This document shows positions 13,199-20,422 of a DNA stretch of 23,470 bases, piece by piece. A program made the translations under genes and the position numbers. Under the pieces are notes generated by a model. It ran no database searches, was not told where the DNA came from, and saw nothing but the letters and a program-made list of their open reading frames with translations. Every line of letters starts with the position of its first letter. Within the stretch, counting starts at the first letter, position 1. Location of the stretch: positions 1-23,470 of the IMG/VR virus record IMGVR_UViG_3300024518_003711, one strand, 5' to 3'. This stretch comes from a virus.

Positions 13199-13894
13199 TC
13201 ACGATTCCGACCTCGCGGCAAGTTGTGCCCGCCGCTCGCGCTCCGCCGTGTAGGCCAGCGCCTCGACGGCGTCGATCAGTTCGACCGGTGTCCACGAGGT
13301 GAGGATCTCTCGCGCGCTCGTGGCCCTGCCCTGGGCTGCAAGTTGGTCGCACCACATGCCCACCGGGGTAACACCAGGCGGCATCGGCACGTCGTCACGG
13401 CGCGGGCCAGTGAGGTGAGCTCGAAGGTCGTAGGGTGAGCGGGTCCACAGGGGACCGTATGTGAGCCTGATCGCCTGGCCGATCGCGGTCCACCTTGCGC
13501 GCGGGCTCGATCCGAACGCGCGAGACCAGTCGGCCATATCGTCGATCTCCCGGCCATTCACCGACATGCGGCCGAGCACCAGCGTGCCGAACACTTCGAG
13601 CACCAGCTCGAGGTCGAGGCGCATGGCAGCCAGGCACGCGGTGATCGTGCGAGCGATCAGGGCCAGGCGCAGGATCTCTTGCTCCGCCTCGGTCTCACCA
13701 CGCGATGCACGTTCGACGATCCCCTCGGCGATCGTGTGCGGGGCGGCGATCGCTAGGGCGAGCGTGTCCCCAGCTGCGCCGACGATCCTCGGCTCGAGCT
13801 CGAAGGCCGCTTCGGGATGCAGGATCTGTAGATGGCAGTGCTTGCCACCGATCTCGACTCGTTCCCACGGCTGCGTGTAGCGGCCTCGACGCAC
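13199..13894 (-). CDS. Tail assembly chaperone 2, paralogue of the preceding gene with a C-terminal extension (231 aa)
   Basis: Start chosen at GTG 13894, four bases after the chaperone-1 stop, behind GGGGGAGGGG; an ATG at 13939 inside the upstream gene is the alternative (246 aa). The first ~155 residues resemble chaperone 1: a short strand then HPEAAFELEPRIV, a LDLELVLEVFGTLV helix, and DDMADWSRAFGSSPRARW...IRLTYGPL. The last ~75 residues (PYDLRAHLTGPRRDDVPMPPGV..., SWTPVELIDAVEALAY) are an extension that chaperone 1 lacks, reminiscent of the T part of lambda G/GT. Context (tube, chaperone, chaperone, tape measure) fits a role in loading tube subunits onto the tape measure. Confidence 0.7.
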   Translation of the reverse strand: MRRGRYTQPWERVEIGGKHCHLQILHPEAAFELEPRIVGAAGDTLALAIAAPHTIAEGIVERASRGETEAEQEILRLALIARTITACLAAMRLDLELVLEVFGTLVLGRMSVNGREIDDMADWSRAFGSSPRARWTAIGQAIRLTYGPLWTRSPYDLRAHLTGPRRDDVPMPPGVTPVGMWCDQLAAQGRATSAREILTSWTPVELIDAVEALAYTAERERRAQLAARSES

Positions 13895-13898
13895 GCGC

Positions 13899-14486
13899 TC
13901 ACCCCTCCCCCTCATCGGCCTGGCTCTGGCCTGGGCCATACGTCACGGCGAGGGCGGCTGCGAGCAGCTCCCACTTTGCCGCGGGTGGGTGACCAGCGAG
14001 CAGGCGACCAGCGGCGGCCCAGTCGGCGAGGCGGGCACCTTGTGGGTGCGACTCGGTCTCCGGGCAGCACCCGCGGATGACGACCAGCTCGAACAGCCGG
14101 CGCACGTCATCGAGGTCGAGGCGGTCCGTGATCGTGGGCAGGGCGCGCACGACGATGTCCCCGGCGGTCTCGGCGAGGGCGCCCAGCATGGTCTCCCAAG
14201 CATCACGGACGCGAGGGTCACGAGAGAACCCGGTGCTGTCGTCGTCCTCGTCGCCGCCCTCCCACAGTTGCATGAGGCCGGCGAGGTCGAAGCTGTCGCC
14301 CTCTCCGGTGAGCTTGCGCAGAGCCACGAGCAGCGCGGGCACGAGGCCTTCGACGGCCGCGGCCGCACCGTAGGCAACAGCCGCGCCGAACACCCGCGCG
14401 ATCATGACCTCGATCTCGAATTGCGCCTCGACCCCCAGCGGGGTGACGTGCCATGTTCGGCCGGCGGTGATGATCTCTGTGGTCAT
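13899..14486 (-). CDS. Tail assembly chaperone 1 (195 aa)
   Basis: ATG at 14486 overlaps the tube stop as ATGA. An N-terminal strand and turn (TEIITAGRTWHVTPLG) leads to VEAQFEIEVMIARVFGAAVAYGAA, then acidic segments (GEGDSFDL; GGDEDDDSTGF), a LDLDDVRRLFELVVIRG helix, and ADWAAAGRLLAGHPPAAKWELLAAALAVTYGP. Position between tube and tape measure is where short tail chaperones (lambda G-like) are found. It ends in GAT GAG GGG GAG GGG TGA, a purine-rich end that is also the Shine-Dalgarno sequence of the next gene and a possible frameshift site. Confidence 0.7.
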   Translation of the reverse strand: MTTEIITAGRTWHVTPLGVEAQFEIEVMIARVFGAAVAYGAAAAVEGLVPALLVALRKLTGEGDSFDLAGLMQLWEGGDEDDDSTGFSRDPRVRDAWETMLGALAETAGDIVVRALPTITDRLDLDDVRRLFELVVIRGCCPETESHPQGARLADWAAAGRLLAGHPPAAKWELLAAALAVTYGPGQSQADEGEG

Positions 14487-14959
14487 TGGAGCGACGCGGT
14501 GACCTGGTCAGCAGTGAGAGTGCCCGGGTTTACGAACTTACCCATGTTCACGAGCGGGAAGTTGCCGGAGATCGTCCACGCGTTGACCTCGGTTCCGTCA
14601 GAAGAAAAGGTAACGGTAGGATCCGCCATGATGACGCAGGCGTCGCTGATCCATTTGCTGGTCTGATGGACCGCGCTCATGGTCAGGATGAGGCCGGAGT
14701 TCTCGGTCTCTTGCGCAGCGCCAAACAGCCACGCGTCGTCGCTCGACCCCGGCAGGACGTTGATCGTGGCCGTGTAGAGAGAGGACTTGATGATCGAGAT
14801 CTTGAGCGTATTGAACAACCCCGCGGTGATCGCTGCCCTTGGGCTCCCCTTTTCGATCGTCGCGATCACGCCGGTGTCTGGCATCGCATGGATTCGGCGA
14901 TTGAGAACGCGCAGGTCGAATTCTTCGATGCTGAAAACGATAGTTTCGTTGGCTGCCAT
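14483..14959 (-). CDS. Tail tube protein, DUF3277-like (158 aa)
   Basis: ATG at 14959 with AGGAG six bases upstream, nine bases after the sheath stop. The protein begins with a strand-forming NETIVFSIEEFDLRVLNRRI, followed by IATIEKGSPRAAITAGLFN and SSLYTATINVLPGSSDDAWL, which match the DUF3277 tube pattern (...mg-dG...-v..tl...S.-n..L). The second half is strands (VTFSSDGTEVNAWTISG). Tube proteins stack as hexameric rings inside the sheath and conduct DNA. Length (~150 aa) and place after the sheath match the family. Confidence 0.85.
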   Translation of the reverse strand: MAANETIVFSIEEFDLRVLNRRIHAMPDTGVIATIEKGSPRAAITAGLFNTLKISIIKSSLYTATINVLPGSSDDAWLFGAAQETENSGLILTMSAVHQTSKWISDACVIMADPTVTFSSDGTEVNAWTISGNFPLVNMGKFVNPGTLTADQVTASLQ

Positions 14960-14968
14960 GGTGGACTC

Positions 14969-16363
14969 CTACGCGGGCACAACCGCGAACTCTGCCCGGA
15001 CGGCGAGACTGCGCAGCTTGGGGGTGAGGACACCGGACACCGTGATGCGGCCGGTGGTCTGGTAGTCGCCGATCGCCAACTCGCCGGGCGGGATGTCTGC
15101 GATCGGCGTGAAGGTCACGCTCACCGAGCTGGCCGCGAGCACCCGCGCGTTGATCATCGGAGTCGTGGCGACCTCGACGGCTGTCGCTAGCCCGCGCAGC
15201 CCAGCCTCATCGAGGTCGGCGCCCGCGTTTGACTTCATCTCCGCATCCATGGCGACGGTGGTCGCGAACCACCACCAGTCGGCGGCGTGGACCTGGGCAA
15301 CGAAGTGGTCGTCTGGGAGTTGGCCGTGGTGGATCGTCAATTCCGAGGTGGGCCCGTAGAATCGAGCGGTGTAGCCGACGCGCCGATCAAAGAGCGTCTG
15401 CAACTGGCCCGCGGTCCTGGCTGGCGTCAGCGTGCTCTCTACGCTCCCAGACAGCGGGAGGTAGTGCCAGGCGCGCGAGCCAGGAAATGCCCCGCCAACC
15501 TTGCCGATCATGGCCGCAACCATGTACTCGGTAGGGGTTGGGTGGGTCCAGACCTTCGACCGCGCGCGCTTTGCGAGCTGCCAGGTCAAGGCGAGGTTGT
15601 CCGTGTCGACGGAGTCCGCAAGTCCAACGTCGACCTGCTGAGCGAACAGGAAGCCGCGGCGAGTGGTGGTGTCGGCGTCGACCCAGCGGCGGGCCTCATC
15701 GAGCGCCAAGCTGTTCTCCTCGCTCGGAAGCAACAGGCCCCACCACTGCTGGAGCGTGTAGGCCGCGGTGAGGTCAGCGAACAGCCCGACCGCGTCGACC
15801 GTCCTGGTGATCGTCGGGGCGGTGCCGCTCGGAGCTGAGCCGGTGAGCGTGAACGGTACGCCGGGGGGAGCGTCGCCGGTGACGCTCAGGGTCGCGGCGA
15901 TCGTGTCGGTTGCGGTGTGCGAGGCCGCGAATGCCCCAAGGTTGATCGCGTCCGTTAGGCCGGTGCGGATGACGTCTACCGTGTCCGTCGACGCGGTGAA
16001 CGTGCCTGCAACAACGCCCCCGATCTCAGCGGTGTGGATCCCGTCGTCGGCGCTGTTGACCAGGTAGGTCCACACCTCATCGACAGGCGAGGCGCGCTTG
16101 ACGACGATGATCCGCGTGACGGCGGTGTCCGTGGCGACGGCGCTGTTTCCAAAGAGGTCCTCGGCCGCGTCGAACACGGCATCGCCAGCGACCCAACCGT
16201 CGTCAGTGAGGCCGGTGAGCGAGGTGTAGATCGTGGCGAACGCGGTCACCGCGGCAGGCTCGGAGCCCACGGGGGCCACGAGGCCGTAGACCCGCGCGGT
16301 ATCCGGTGGAGCCGGGGGCGTCGGCTGAAGGCTGGTGCTGATTAGGATCCACGGATTCTGCAT
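14969..16363 (-). CDS. Contractile tail sheath protein, DUF3383-like (464 aa)
   Basis: ATG at 16363, six bases after the neck-terminator stop. Residues ~1-95 are the N-terminal sheath domain; ~98-190 look like an inserted beta-sandwich (EIGGVVAGTFTASTDTVDVIR ... ATLSVTGDAPPGVPFTLTG, abbreviated); ~195-460 are the conserved core (YTLQQWWGLLLPSEENSLA, FDRRVGYTARFYG, HAADWWWFATTVAMDAEM). This shows a contractile, myovirus-type tail. The sheath contracts to drive the tube through the host envelope. Confidence 0.9.
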   Translation of the reverse strand: MQNPWILISTSLQPTPPAPPDTARVYGLVAPVGSEPAAVTAFATIYTSLTGLTDDGWVAGDAVFDAAEDLFGNSAVATDTAVTRIIVVKRASPVDEVWTYLVNSADDGIHTAEIGGVVAGTFTASTDTVDVIRTGLTDAINLGAFAASHTATDTIAATLSVTGDAPPGVPFTLTGSAPSGTAPTITRTVDAVGLFADLTAAYTLQQWWGLLLPSEENSLALDEARRWVDADTTTRRGFLFAQQVDVGLADSVDTDNLALTWQLAKRARSKVWTHPTPTEYMVAAMIGKVGGAFPGSRAWHYLPLSGSVESTLTPARTAGQLQTLFDRRVGYTARFYGPTSELTIHHGQLPDDHFVAQVHAADWWWFATTVAMDAEMKSNAGADLDEAGLRGLATAVEVATTPMINARVLAASSVSVTFTPIADIPPGELAIGDYQTTGRITVSGVLTPKLRSLAVRAEFAVVPA

Positions 16364-16369
16364 GGTGGT

Positions 16370-17188
16370 CTACCCTGTGAAAGCGGAGGCAGGTTGAGCG
16401 GCCGCGCGCATGGCGATCGCCTGGACAGCCTCGGTGGCGTTGCCCTCGAGCGCGAAGTCGAAGATCGCCGCGGTCTCTTTCTTGCCGTCGGTCGGTGCGG
16501 AGCTCGACGCGAGGGCGCCTTTGTACAGCCACCCCGCCGCGCCGAGCTTGGGGCGCAGGCTTCGGTCGAGCGCCATCTTGGCTTTGGACAGCAAGGCGAT
16601 CGCTGTGTCGTGGCCTCGGGTCTTGGCGGACCGAAATGTCACGCGCCAGGTCATGCGCGTCCAGGCAGACCGGACCGTGGCGAAGCGCTCGAGCAACGTG
16701 GTCACCGAGAGAAACGCGATATCGGCCGAGGTCGCCGAGTACAGCGGCTCTGACTCGGACCCCGTGACGATGACGCTCGCCGTGTCCTCGGGGTCCGCTG
16801 CTGCGGTGACGCCGGTGGGCAGGTCGGTCCCCAGCTTCACCAGCAAGGCGGCCGCGCTCGTGGCAGGCGGGTCGCCAACGCCAGCGGTGATCGAGATCGT
16901 CTGCGGGGTGAGCGTGTAGCCCAGGTAGAACTGCACGCCGACCGTGCCGGGCCCGTCGGCCGTGACCGTGTACCGCTGCTGCATGATCTGCGGGACGCGG
17001 TCCTCATCGGTGCGGCCGATGGTGTTGATCGTGAGGGTCTCGATCTCCGCGGCGGGCGGAGCGGGGCGGGGCAAGCCGACCTCACGCTGCTCGAGAAAGT
17101 AGACGTCGGAGCCGGGGATCGAGGTGGCACTCGCGACCCAGTCGTGGACCGCGTCTTCGAGCATGACCCAGGCGATCGGGGCGGTCAT
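16370..17188 (-). CDS. Neck terminator protein, LIC_12616-like (272 aa)
   Basis: ATG at 17188 overlaps the previous stop as ATGA. N-terminus: AWVMLEDAVHDWVAS then VYFLEQREVGLPRPAPPAAEIETLTI, with proline-rich P-x-P at residues ~40-45, fitting the l..a..w......P.p..py pattern of neck terminator (gp12-like) proteins. Residues ~88-155 appear to be an inserted beta domain with TISITAGVGDPPATSAAALL and TASVIVTGSESE. The C-terminal ~110 residues are helix-strand (RMTWRVTFRSAKTRGHD; AAGWLYKGALAS; AIFDFALEGN). It caps the tail and meets the connector. The inserted domain is larger than I expect for the family. Confidence 0.7.
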   Translation of the reverse strand: MTAPIAWVMLEDAVHDWVASATSIPGSDVYFLEQREVGLPRPAPPAAEIETLTINTIGRTDEDRVPQIMQQRYTVTADGPGTVGVQFYLGYTLTPQTISITAGVGDPPATSAAALLVKLGTDLPTGVTAAADPEDTASVIVTGSESEPLYSATSADIAFLSVTTLLERFATVRSAWTRMTWRVTFRSAKTRGHDTAIALLSKAKMALDRSLRPKLGAAGWLYKGALASSSAPTDGKKETAAIFDFALEGNATEAVQAIAMRAAAQPASAFTG

Positions 17189-17619
17189 GCTGCCCCCCGA
17201 TCCGTCGCCATGTAGCGCTGGTAGGCGCCGTTCTCGCTCCAGGCTTCATCTTCGGTGAGCTCCCACGATCGGCCGTTCCACGCCACGCGCGCGCCGGGTG
17301 GCCCGTCGGCGTCCTCGGGCGGAGCAAACGGAAGCGTCACCAGGCCGAGCGGGGTCTCGGCGCCGTCGCCGAGTTCGAAGGCCTTGGCCACCTCGGAGTC
17401 AGTCACCCACACGCGGGCCTCCCCACCGCTGCTCTGGTCGCCGCTGTTGTCTCGGCGGAGCGTGGTCGGGCGAGCGGTGCCGGGCTGCACGTGGAGCTTG
17501 ACGACCGCGGTGACTGGTGCGGCCGATGTCGCGCGCCCGTCTGGCCCTCGAGTGGCGAGGCCGGGCAGCAGCACCTCGACAAGGCGCGAGCGCTTGCGGA
17601 TGACGCCGGCGATGCTCAC
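17185..17619 (-). CDS. Hypothetical neck or tail-completion protein (144 aa)
   Basis: The GTG at 17619 makes a GTGA overlap with the gp10-like gene's stop; the upstream open frame is a shadow of that gene. It is followed by an ATGA overlap with the neck-terminator gene. N-terminus: SIAGVIRKRSRLVEVLLPG; C-terminus: RVAWNGRSWELTEDEAWSENGAYQRYMATDRG. The region RVAWNGRSWELTEDE is reminiscent of small head-closure proteins (strand-turn-strand around W-N-G-x-x-W). Its position between an HK97-gp10-like protein and the neck terminator supports a role in the head-tail joining complex. Function is inferred from position. Confidence 0.65.
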   Translation of the reverse strand: MSIAGVIRKRSRLVEVLLPGLATRGPDGRATSAAPVTAVVKLHVQPGTARPTTLRRDNSGDQSSGGEARVWVTDSEVAKAFELGDGAETPLGLVTLPFAPPEDADGPPGARVAWNGRSWELTEDEAWSENGAYQRYMATDRGAA

Positions 17620-18101
17620 GGCTTGACCGCCTTGCGCACTCGCACGCGGTGGGTGATCGAGTCCACCATGTGGGGGTCGCGTGATTTGCGGTTCGCGCGC
17701 TTGCCGATCAGGACTTGCGCGTGGCGCTTGGCGCGGATCGTGCTCTCGGCGTTCGCAGGCCCTGGCACTCGGCCGCTCATGATCGTGTCGACCAGGCGAT
17801 CCTCGATGAGCTTGCCTGTGGGTGTGTAGGCCACCTTTGGATCCACGCCCTTGATGATCGCGGAGACACCCTTGCCAGCGACAGCACCGATCGCGTCGAC
17901 GGAGTTGTCCCCGGTCACGCTCGCCCATGGCCTCGAGGGCAGCTTGCCGTCACGGCTGCCAACCTCGTTTAGGAATCCTTTGCGCGCTTGCTTCTGACTG
18001 AACAACCCGGCCTCGATGCGAGCACCGCCCGAACGCCGCAACCTCGCAGTGAGGATGTCCCACTGCGTGCGGTCTTCGGTGACGGTGATCTCGATGCCCA
18101 T
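17616..18101 (-). CDS. Neck protein, HK97-gp10-like (161 aa)
   Basis: ATG at 18101, three bases after the previous stop. The N-terminal ~20 residues form a strand and helix (VTEDRTQWDILTARLRRSG), then ARIEAGLFS and GFLNEVGSRDGKLPSRPW, matching the N-E-x-G......-P-R-P-(F/W) motif of HK97-gp10 neck proteins. Residues ~90-130 are helical (LIEDRLVDTIMSGR) and the C-terminus is SRDPHMVDSITHRVRVR, corresponding to the common l-x-d-S-i-x-x-x-V ending. These proteins form the head-to-tail collar. The middle segment (~60-90) with DNSVDAIGAVAGKGVSAI is Gly/Ala-rich. Confidence 0.75.
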   Translation of the reverse strand: MGIEITVTEDRTQWDILTARLRRSGGARIEAGLFSQKQARKGFLNEVGSRDGKLPSRPWASVTGDNSVDAIGAVAGKGVSAIIKGVDPKVAYTPTGKLIEDRLVDTIMSGRVPGPANAESTIRAKRHAQVLIGKRANRKSRDPHMVDSITHRVRVRKAVKP

Positions 18102-18104
18102 GGG

Positions 18105-18368
18105 TCAGTCTTTGGCGGGCTTGGGGGGCTCGCGCAGGCGCTTGCCGTCGACGCGGCAGCGCTCACCGATCGGGTGGGACCTGAGCGCCTCAACGGTGTT
18201 GGGTTCGAGATCGTTGTCGCCGGGCATGAGCACCAGCGAGTTGCCCGCGAGTCGGCATGCCCCAGGCTGCGCGTCTGCGAACACGACGGTGATGGTCTCC
18301 GACGAGACCGGCTCCTCACGCGTGACGGCGGAGGCTGTGTCGGTGCTCTTGGGTTTCTTCTTGGCCAT
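18105..18368 (-). CDS. Small hypothetical head/connector-region protein (87 aa)
   Basis: Start chosen at ATG 18368, behind GAGGAC and ten bases after the connector stop; an upstream in-frame ATG at 18527 is within the connector gene. Sequence: basic, disordered N-terminus (MAKKKPKSTDTASAV), then strands (TITVVFADAQPGACRLAG; NSLVLMPGDNDLEPNTVEALR), ending Lys/Pro-rich (EPPKPAKD). Small proteins with a central beta part and a GxNxL.PG.n.....-v..l motif are often found here in this phage lineage. I do not know their function. Confidence 0.7.
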   Translation of the reverse strand: MAKKKPKSTDTASAVTREEPVSSETITVVFADAQPGACRLAGNSLVLMPGDNDLEPNTVEALRSHPIGERCRVDGKRLREPPKPAKD

Positions 18369-18378
18369 TGGTTGGTCC

Positions 18379-18762
18379 TCATCGAACAGCGAGCGGGAAG
18401 CCTCGACCTCTCCGGCGTCGAGGTAGTTGAGCGAGGATGCCGGCGACCACGAGGCCGTAGCAGGACCCCGCCCAGATGCCGAGGGCGCTGGCAGCAGCGA
18501 CTTGCTTGGTCTCGGAAACATCGCCAACGCGCTCGCTCTTGGTGGTGCCGCTGTCCGTGCTTCCGTCGCCGAGCCCGGCGCAGGTCAGCAAGTGAGCGGC
18601 ACCGTTCCAGTGAGCGATCTTCGCAACGTCCTCGCCGAGGTGCCGGGTGATCTGTGCGTCCGGCAGCATCGCGCACGCGCTATCGAGAGCCGCCTGCGCG
18701 TCGACGGGGTCGACGGCGGCGAACTCTGTCGGCAAGTCAGCGATGACAGCCGGGCAGCTCAT
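18379..18762 (-). CDS. Head-tail connector (adaptor), DUF4054 family (127 aa)
   Basis: ATG at 18762 overlaps the previous stop as ATGA. Helical protein: PVDAQAALDSACAMLPDAQI, then HWNGAAHLLTCAGLGDGSTDSGT, SERVGDVSETKQV and GIWAGSCYGLVVAGILAQ. This follows the DUF4054 pattern (i...l..A......-wg...........A-a-hL-t-l.......... G..ts-s.g......-s..-.-yG..y..l). It forms the head completion ring below the portal. Its position after the capsid gene and before the gp10-like neck gene is normal. The C-terminus (RRRRGRGFPLAVR) is basic. Confidence 0.8.
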   Translation of the reverse strand: MSCPAVIADLPTEFAAVDPVDAQAALDSACAMLPDAQITRHLGEDVAKIAHWNGAAHLLTCAGLGDGSTDSGTTKSERVGDVSETKQVAAASALGIWAGSCYGLVVAGILAQLPRRRRGRGFPLAVR

Positions 18763-19295
18763 GCGCTTGGCTGCGCCTCCACGGTGCGGATCGGGGCCAC
18801 GGCCGCGAGGCCAGACATCGAGAGCATGACGGGCGGCGCGTAGTCCCCGAAGATGCGCACGCGCTCCCGGATGCCGGCAAGGATCCGCCTCCGAGGCTCA
18901 TCGCGCGCGGCCTCGGACTTCTCCCACGCTCGCAGGACGCGACCATGACGGGTGACCTTGACGACCTTGCGAATGTAGGCGACCGGGCGGGCGAGGACGG
19001 CGGCCGGAGAGCGGAACACCTCGAGGCATCCGCGCTCATCGAGGTCCACGAGGCCCGGCGACTTGGCGGCGACGTGGTCGGCCCACAACGCAGCGTCCAC
19101 CTCGGTGGCCCCCGCGTGCAGGGTGAGCGGAGCCAGCTTGTAGGCCCGATCGCTGATCGTCGTGCCAGACTCGTGGGTCCATTCGTCGGAGCCGACGGTG
19201 CCCATGTAGACCACCGTGATCTTGGCGCCTGGCTGTAGCTCGACGGTGTTGCCATCGATGTCGACGGCGATCGTGTTGGCGTTCTTTTTTCCCAT
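18759..19295 (-). CDS. Hypothetical protein between capsid and connector genes (178 aa)
   Basis: ATG at 19295, eighteen bases after the major capsid stop. Basic start (MGKKNANTIAVDIDGNTVEL), strands (AKITVVYMGTVGSDEW), a central helix (TEVDAALWADHVAAKSPGLV) and a basic helix (YIRKVVKVTRHGRVLRAWEKS) and an Arg-rich stretch (DEPRRRILAGIRERVRI). No family recognised. Position suggests head completion or decoration. The A AAA AAG run in codons 2-4 is a classic slippery sequence but so near the start that it is probably chance. Confidence 0.7.
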   Translation of the reverse strand: MGKKNANTIAVDIDGNTVELQPGAKITVVYMGTVGSDEWTHESGTTISDRAYKLAPLTLHAGATEVDAALWADHVAAKSPGLVDLDERGCLEVFRSPAAVLARPVAYIRKVVKVTRHGRVLRAWEKSEAARDEPRRRILAGIRERVRIFGDYAPPVMLSMSGLAAVAPIRTVEAQPSA

Positions 19296-19313
19296 GATGT
19301 CGTGGTCTCTCGG

Positions 19314-20411
19314 TCAGCTGGAGAACTGGTAGCGGACCTGGCGCTCGGGTCGGCGGGAGATGACGCCGCCGAGGTGGCTGATCAGCGCGAAGCTGGTGCG
19401 CAGGCCATCGGTCCAAGGGCCATACAGCGCGGGGGTGGGTGAGAGCTCGGTCCAGAGCTCGTTCGGGTCGTCGGACCACATCTGCCAGATGTTCCCGCCG
19501 GTGGGCGAGCGCCCCTCGAGGCCGTCGATCCAGACGACCTGAGCCAGCCACGGGAAGGCGGCTTGAGCGAGGGGCAAGAACGCGGCCCCCTCGCCAGCGG
19601 TCCCGTAGCGCATCCGCTGGAGCGCGTAGAGATCTGTCTTGGGGGCGATCACCCCTGTCACCATGCCGCCATAGCTCTTGGCCAGGCGGCTGAAGTGGTG
19701 ATCCATGATCTGGAGCAGCACCATCGCCTCATCGGCCTGGGTCGAAGCGAGCGCACCGAAGCCGGCTCCGAGGTTGACGATCCACGCGTTGGAGTTCGCC
19801 AGTAGGCCCGGGATGTTCTGGTCAATGTCTCCGTCGAGGAGTACCTTCTCATTGAAGCGCTGGAGCGTGGACTGGGCGGTCTGCGCTCGCGACTGATCGA
19901 GCGACTGGCCAAGCTCGGCGGCCTGCCACCCCTCGATCAACCCGAACCCGTAGCCGACACCAGACCATGTGGTCTCATGCTTCTTGCGCTCGGAGAACTC
20001 GCCAACCTGGGGAAGGCGGCGCATCCCGTCGGGCTCGACAAAGCTCGCGTTGCCGGTGGGGGTCTCGATGTCGTAGACCAGCGCGGTCTGACCAGGGCGG
20101 AGCGTTGTCTTGATCGGCAGCAGCGCGTCGGGCCCTGTCATGAACGTGGTCGTTGACGGACCACGCGTGATCGAGGCCATCATCTGCTCGAGCTCGTTGG
20201 TCCAGAAGACCTCGGCCGCGTCGACGGCGATCGCGTCGGATCGGCGCGCGTTGCCCTCGGCGAGTTGGATCGTGCCGCTCGAGATCCCCTGGCTGAAGAT
20301 CCTGGCCATGCGCTCGATCGCGTCGTTGCGTCCGCTGATCGGCCGACCAAACTCGGTGACGTCGACGAATCCGGCGGAGCCGCTCATGCGTGGGTTGATC
20401 ATGGTGTTCAT
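19314..20411 (-). CDS. Major capsid protein, DUF2184-type HK97 fold (365 aa)
   Basis: ATG at 20411 with AGGAC seven bases upstream. N-terminal arm (residues ~1-60), then LLPIKTTLRPGQTALVYDIETPTGNA, and the hallmark strip at ~134-205: LPQVGEFSERKKHETTWSG, GVGYGFGLIEGWQAAELGQS, LDQSRAQTAQSTLQRFNEKV, LLDGD...PGLLAN, which fits DUF2184 capsid proteins (spine helix region followed by an f.G....GLLN-like loop). The C-terminal ~150 residues are the P-domain and end in VRYQFSS. Hundreds of copies form the icosahedral shell. Gene order protease, cement, capsid is the standard one for this family. Confidence 0.9.
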   Translation of the reverse strand: MNTMINPRMSGSAGFVDVTEFGRPISGRNDAIERMARIFSQGISSGTIQLAEGNARRSDAIAVDAAEVFWTNELEQMMASITRGPSTTTFMTGPDALLPIKTTLRPGQTALVYDIETPTGNASFVEPDGMRRLPQVGEFSERKKHETTWSGVGYGFGLIEGWQAAELGQSLDQSRAQTAQSTLQRFNEKVLLDGDIDQNIPGLLANSNAWIVNLGAGFGALASTQADEAMVLLQIMDHHFSRLAKSYGGMVTGVIAPKTDLYALQRMRYGTAGEGAAFLPLAQAAFPWLAQVVWIDGLEGRSPTGGNIWQMWSDDPNELWTELSPTPALYGPWTDGLRTSFALISHLGGVISRRPERQVRYQFSS

Positions 20412-20422
20412 GGGCTGGGTCC

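Noticed and set aside
16361-16372. GGGTAGACC just before the sheath start, resembling the TGGTAGAC element
   Set aside because: The TAG is the stop codon of the neck terminator gene, the TGG extension is absent, and only 3 bases separate it from the ATG.
19281-19295. A AAA AAG slippery heptamer at the start of the 178-aa gene
   Set aside because: It is in the correct phase for a -1 shift but at codons 2-4. The -1 frame product is a low-complexity shadow with no domain.
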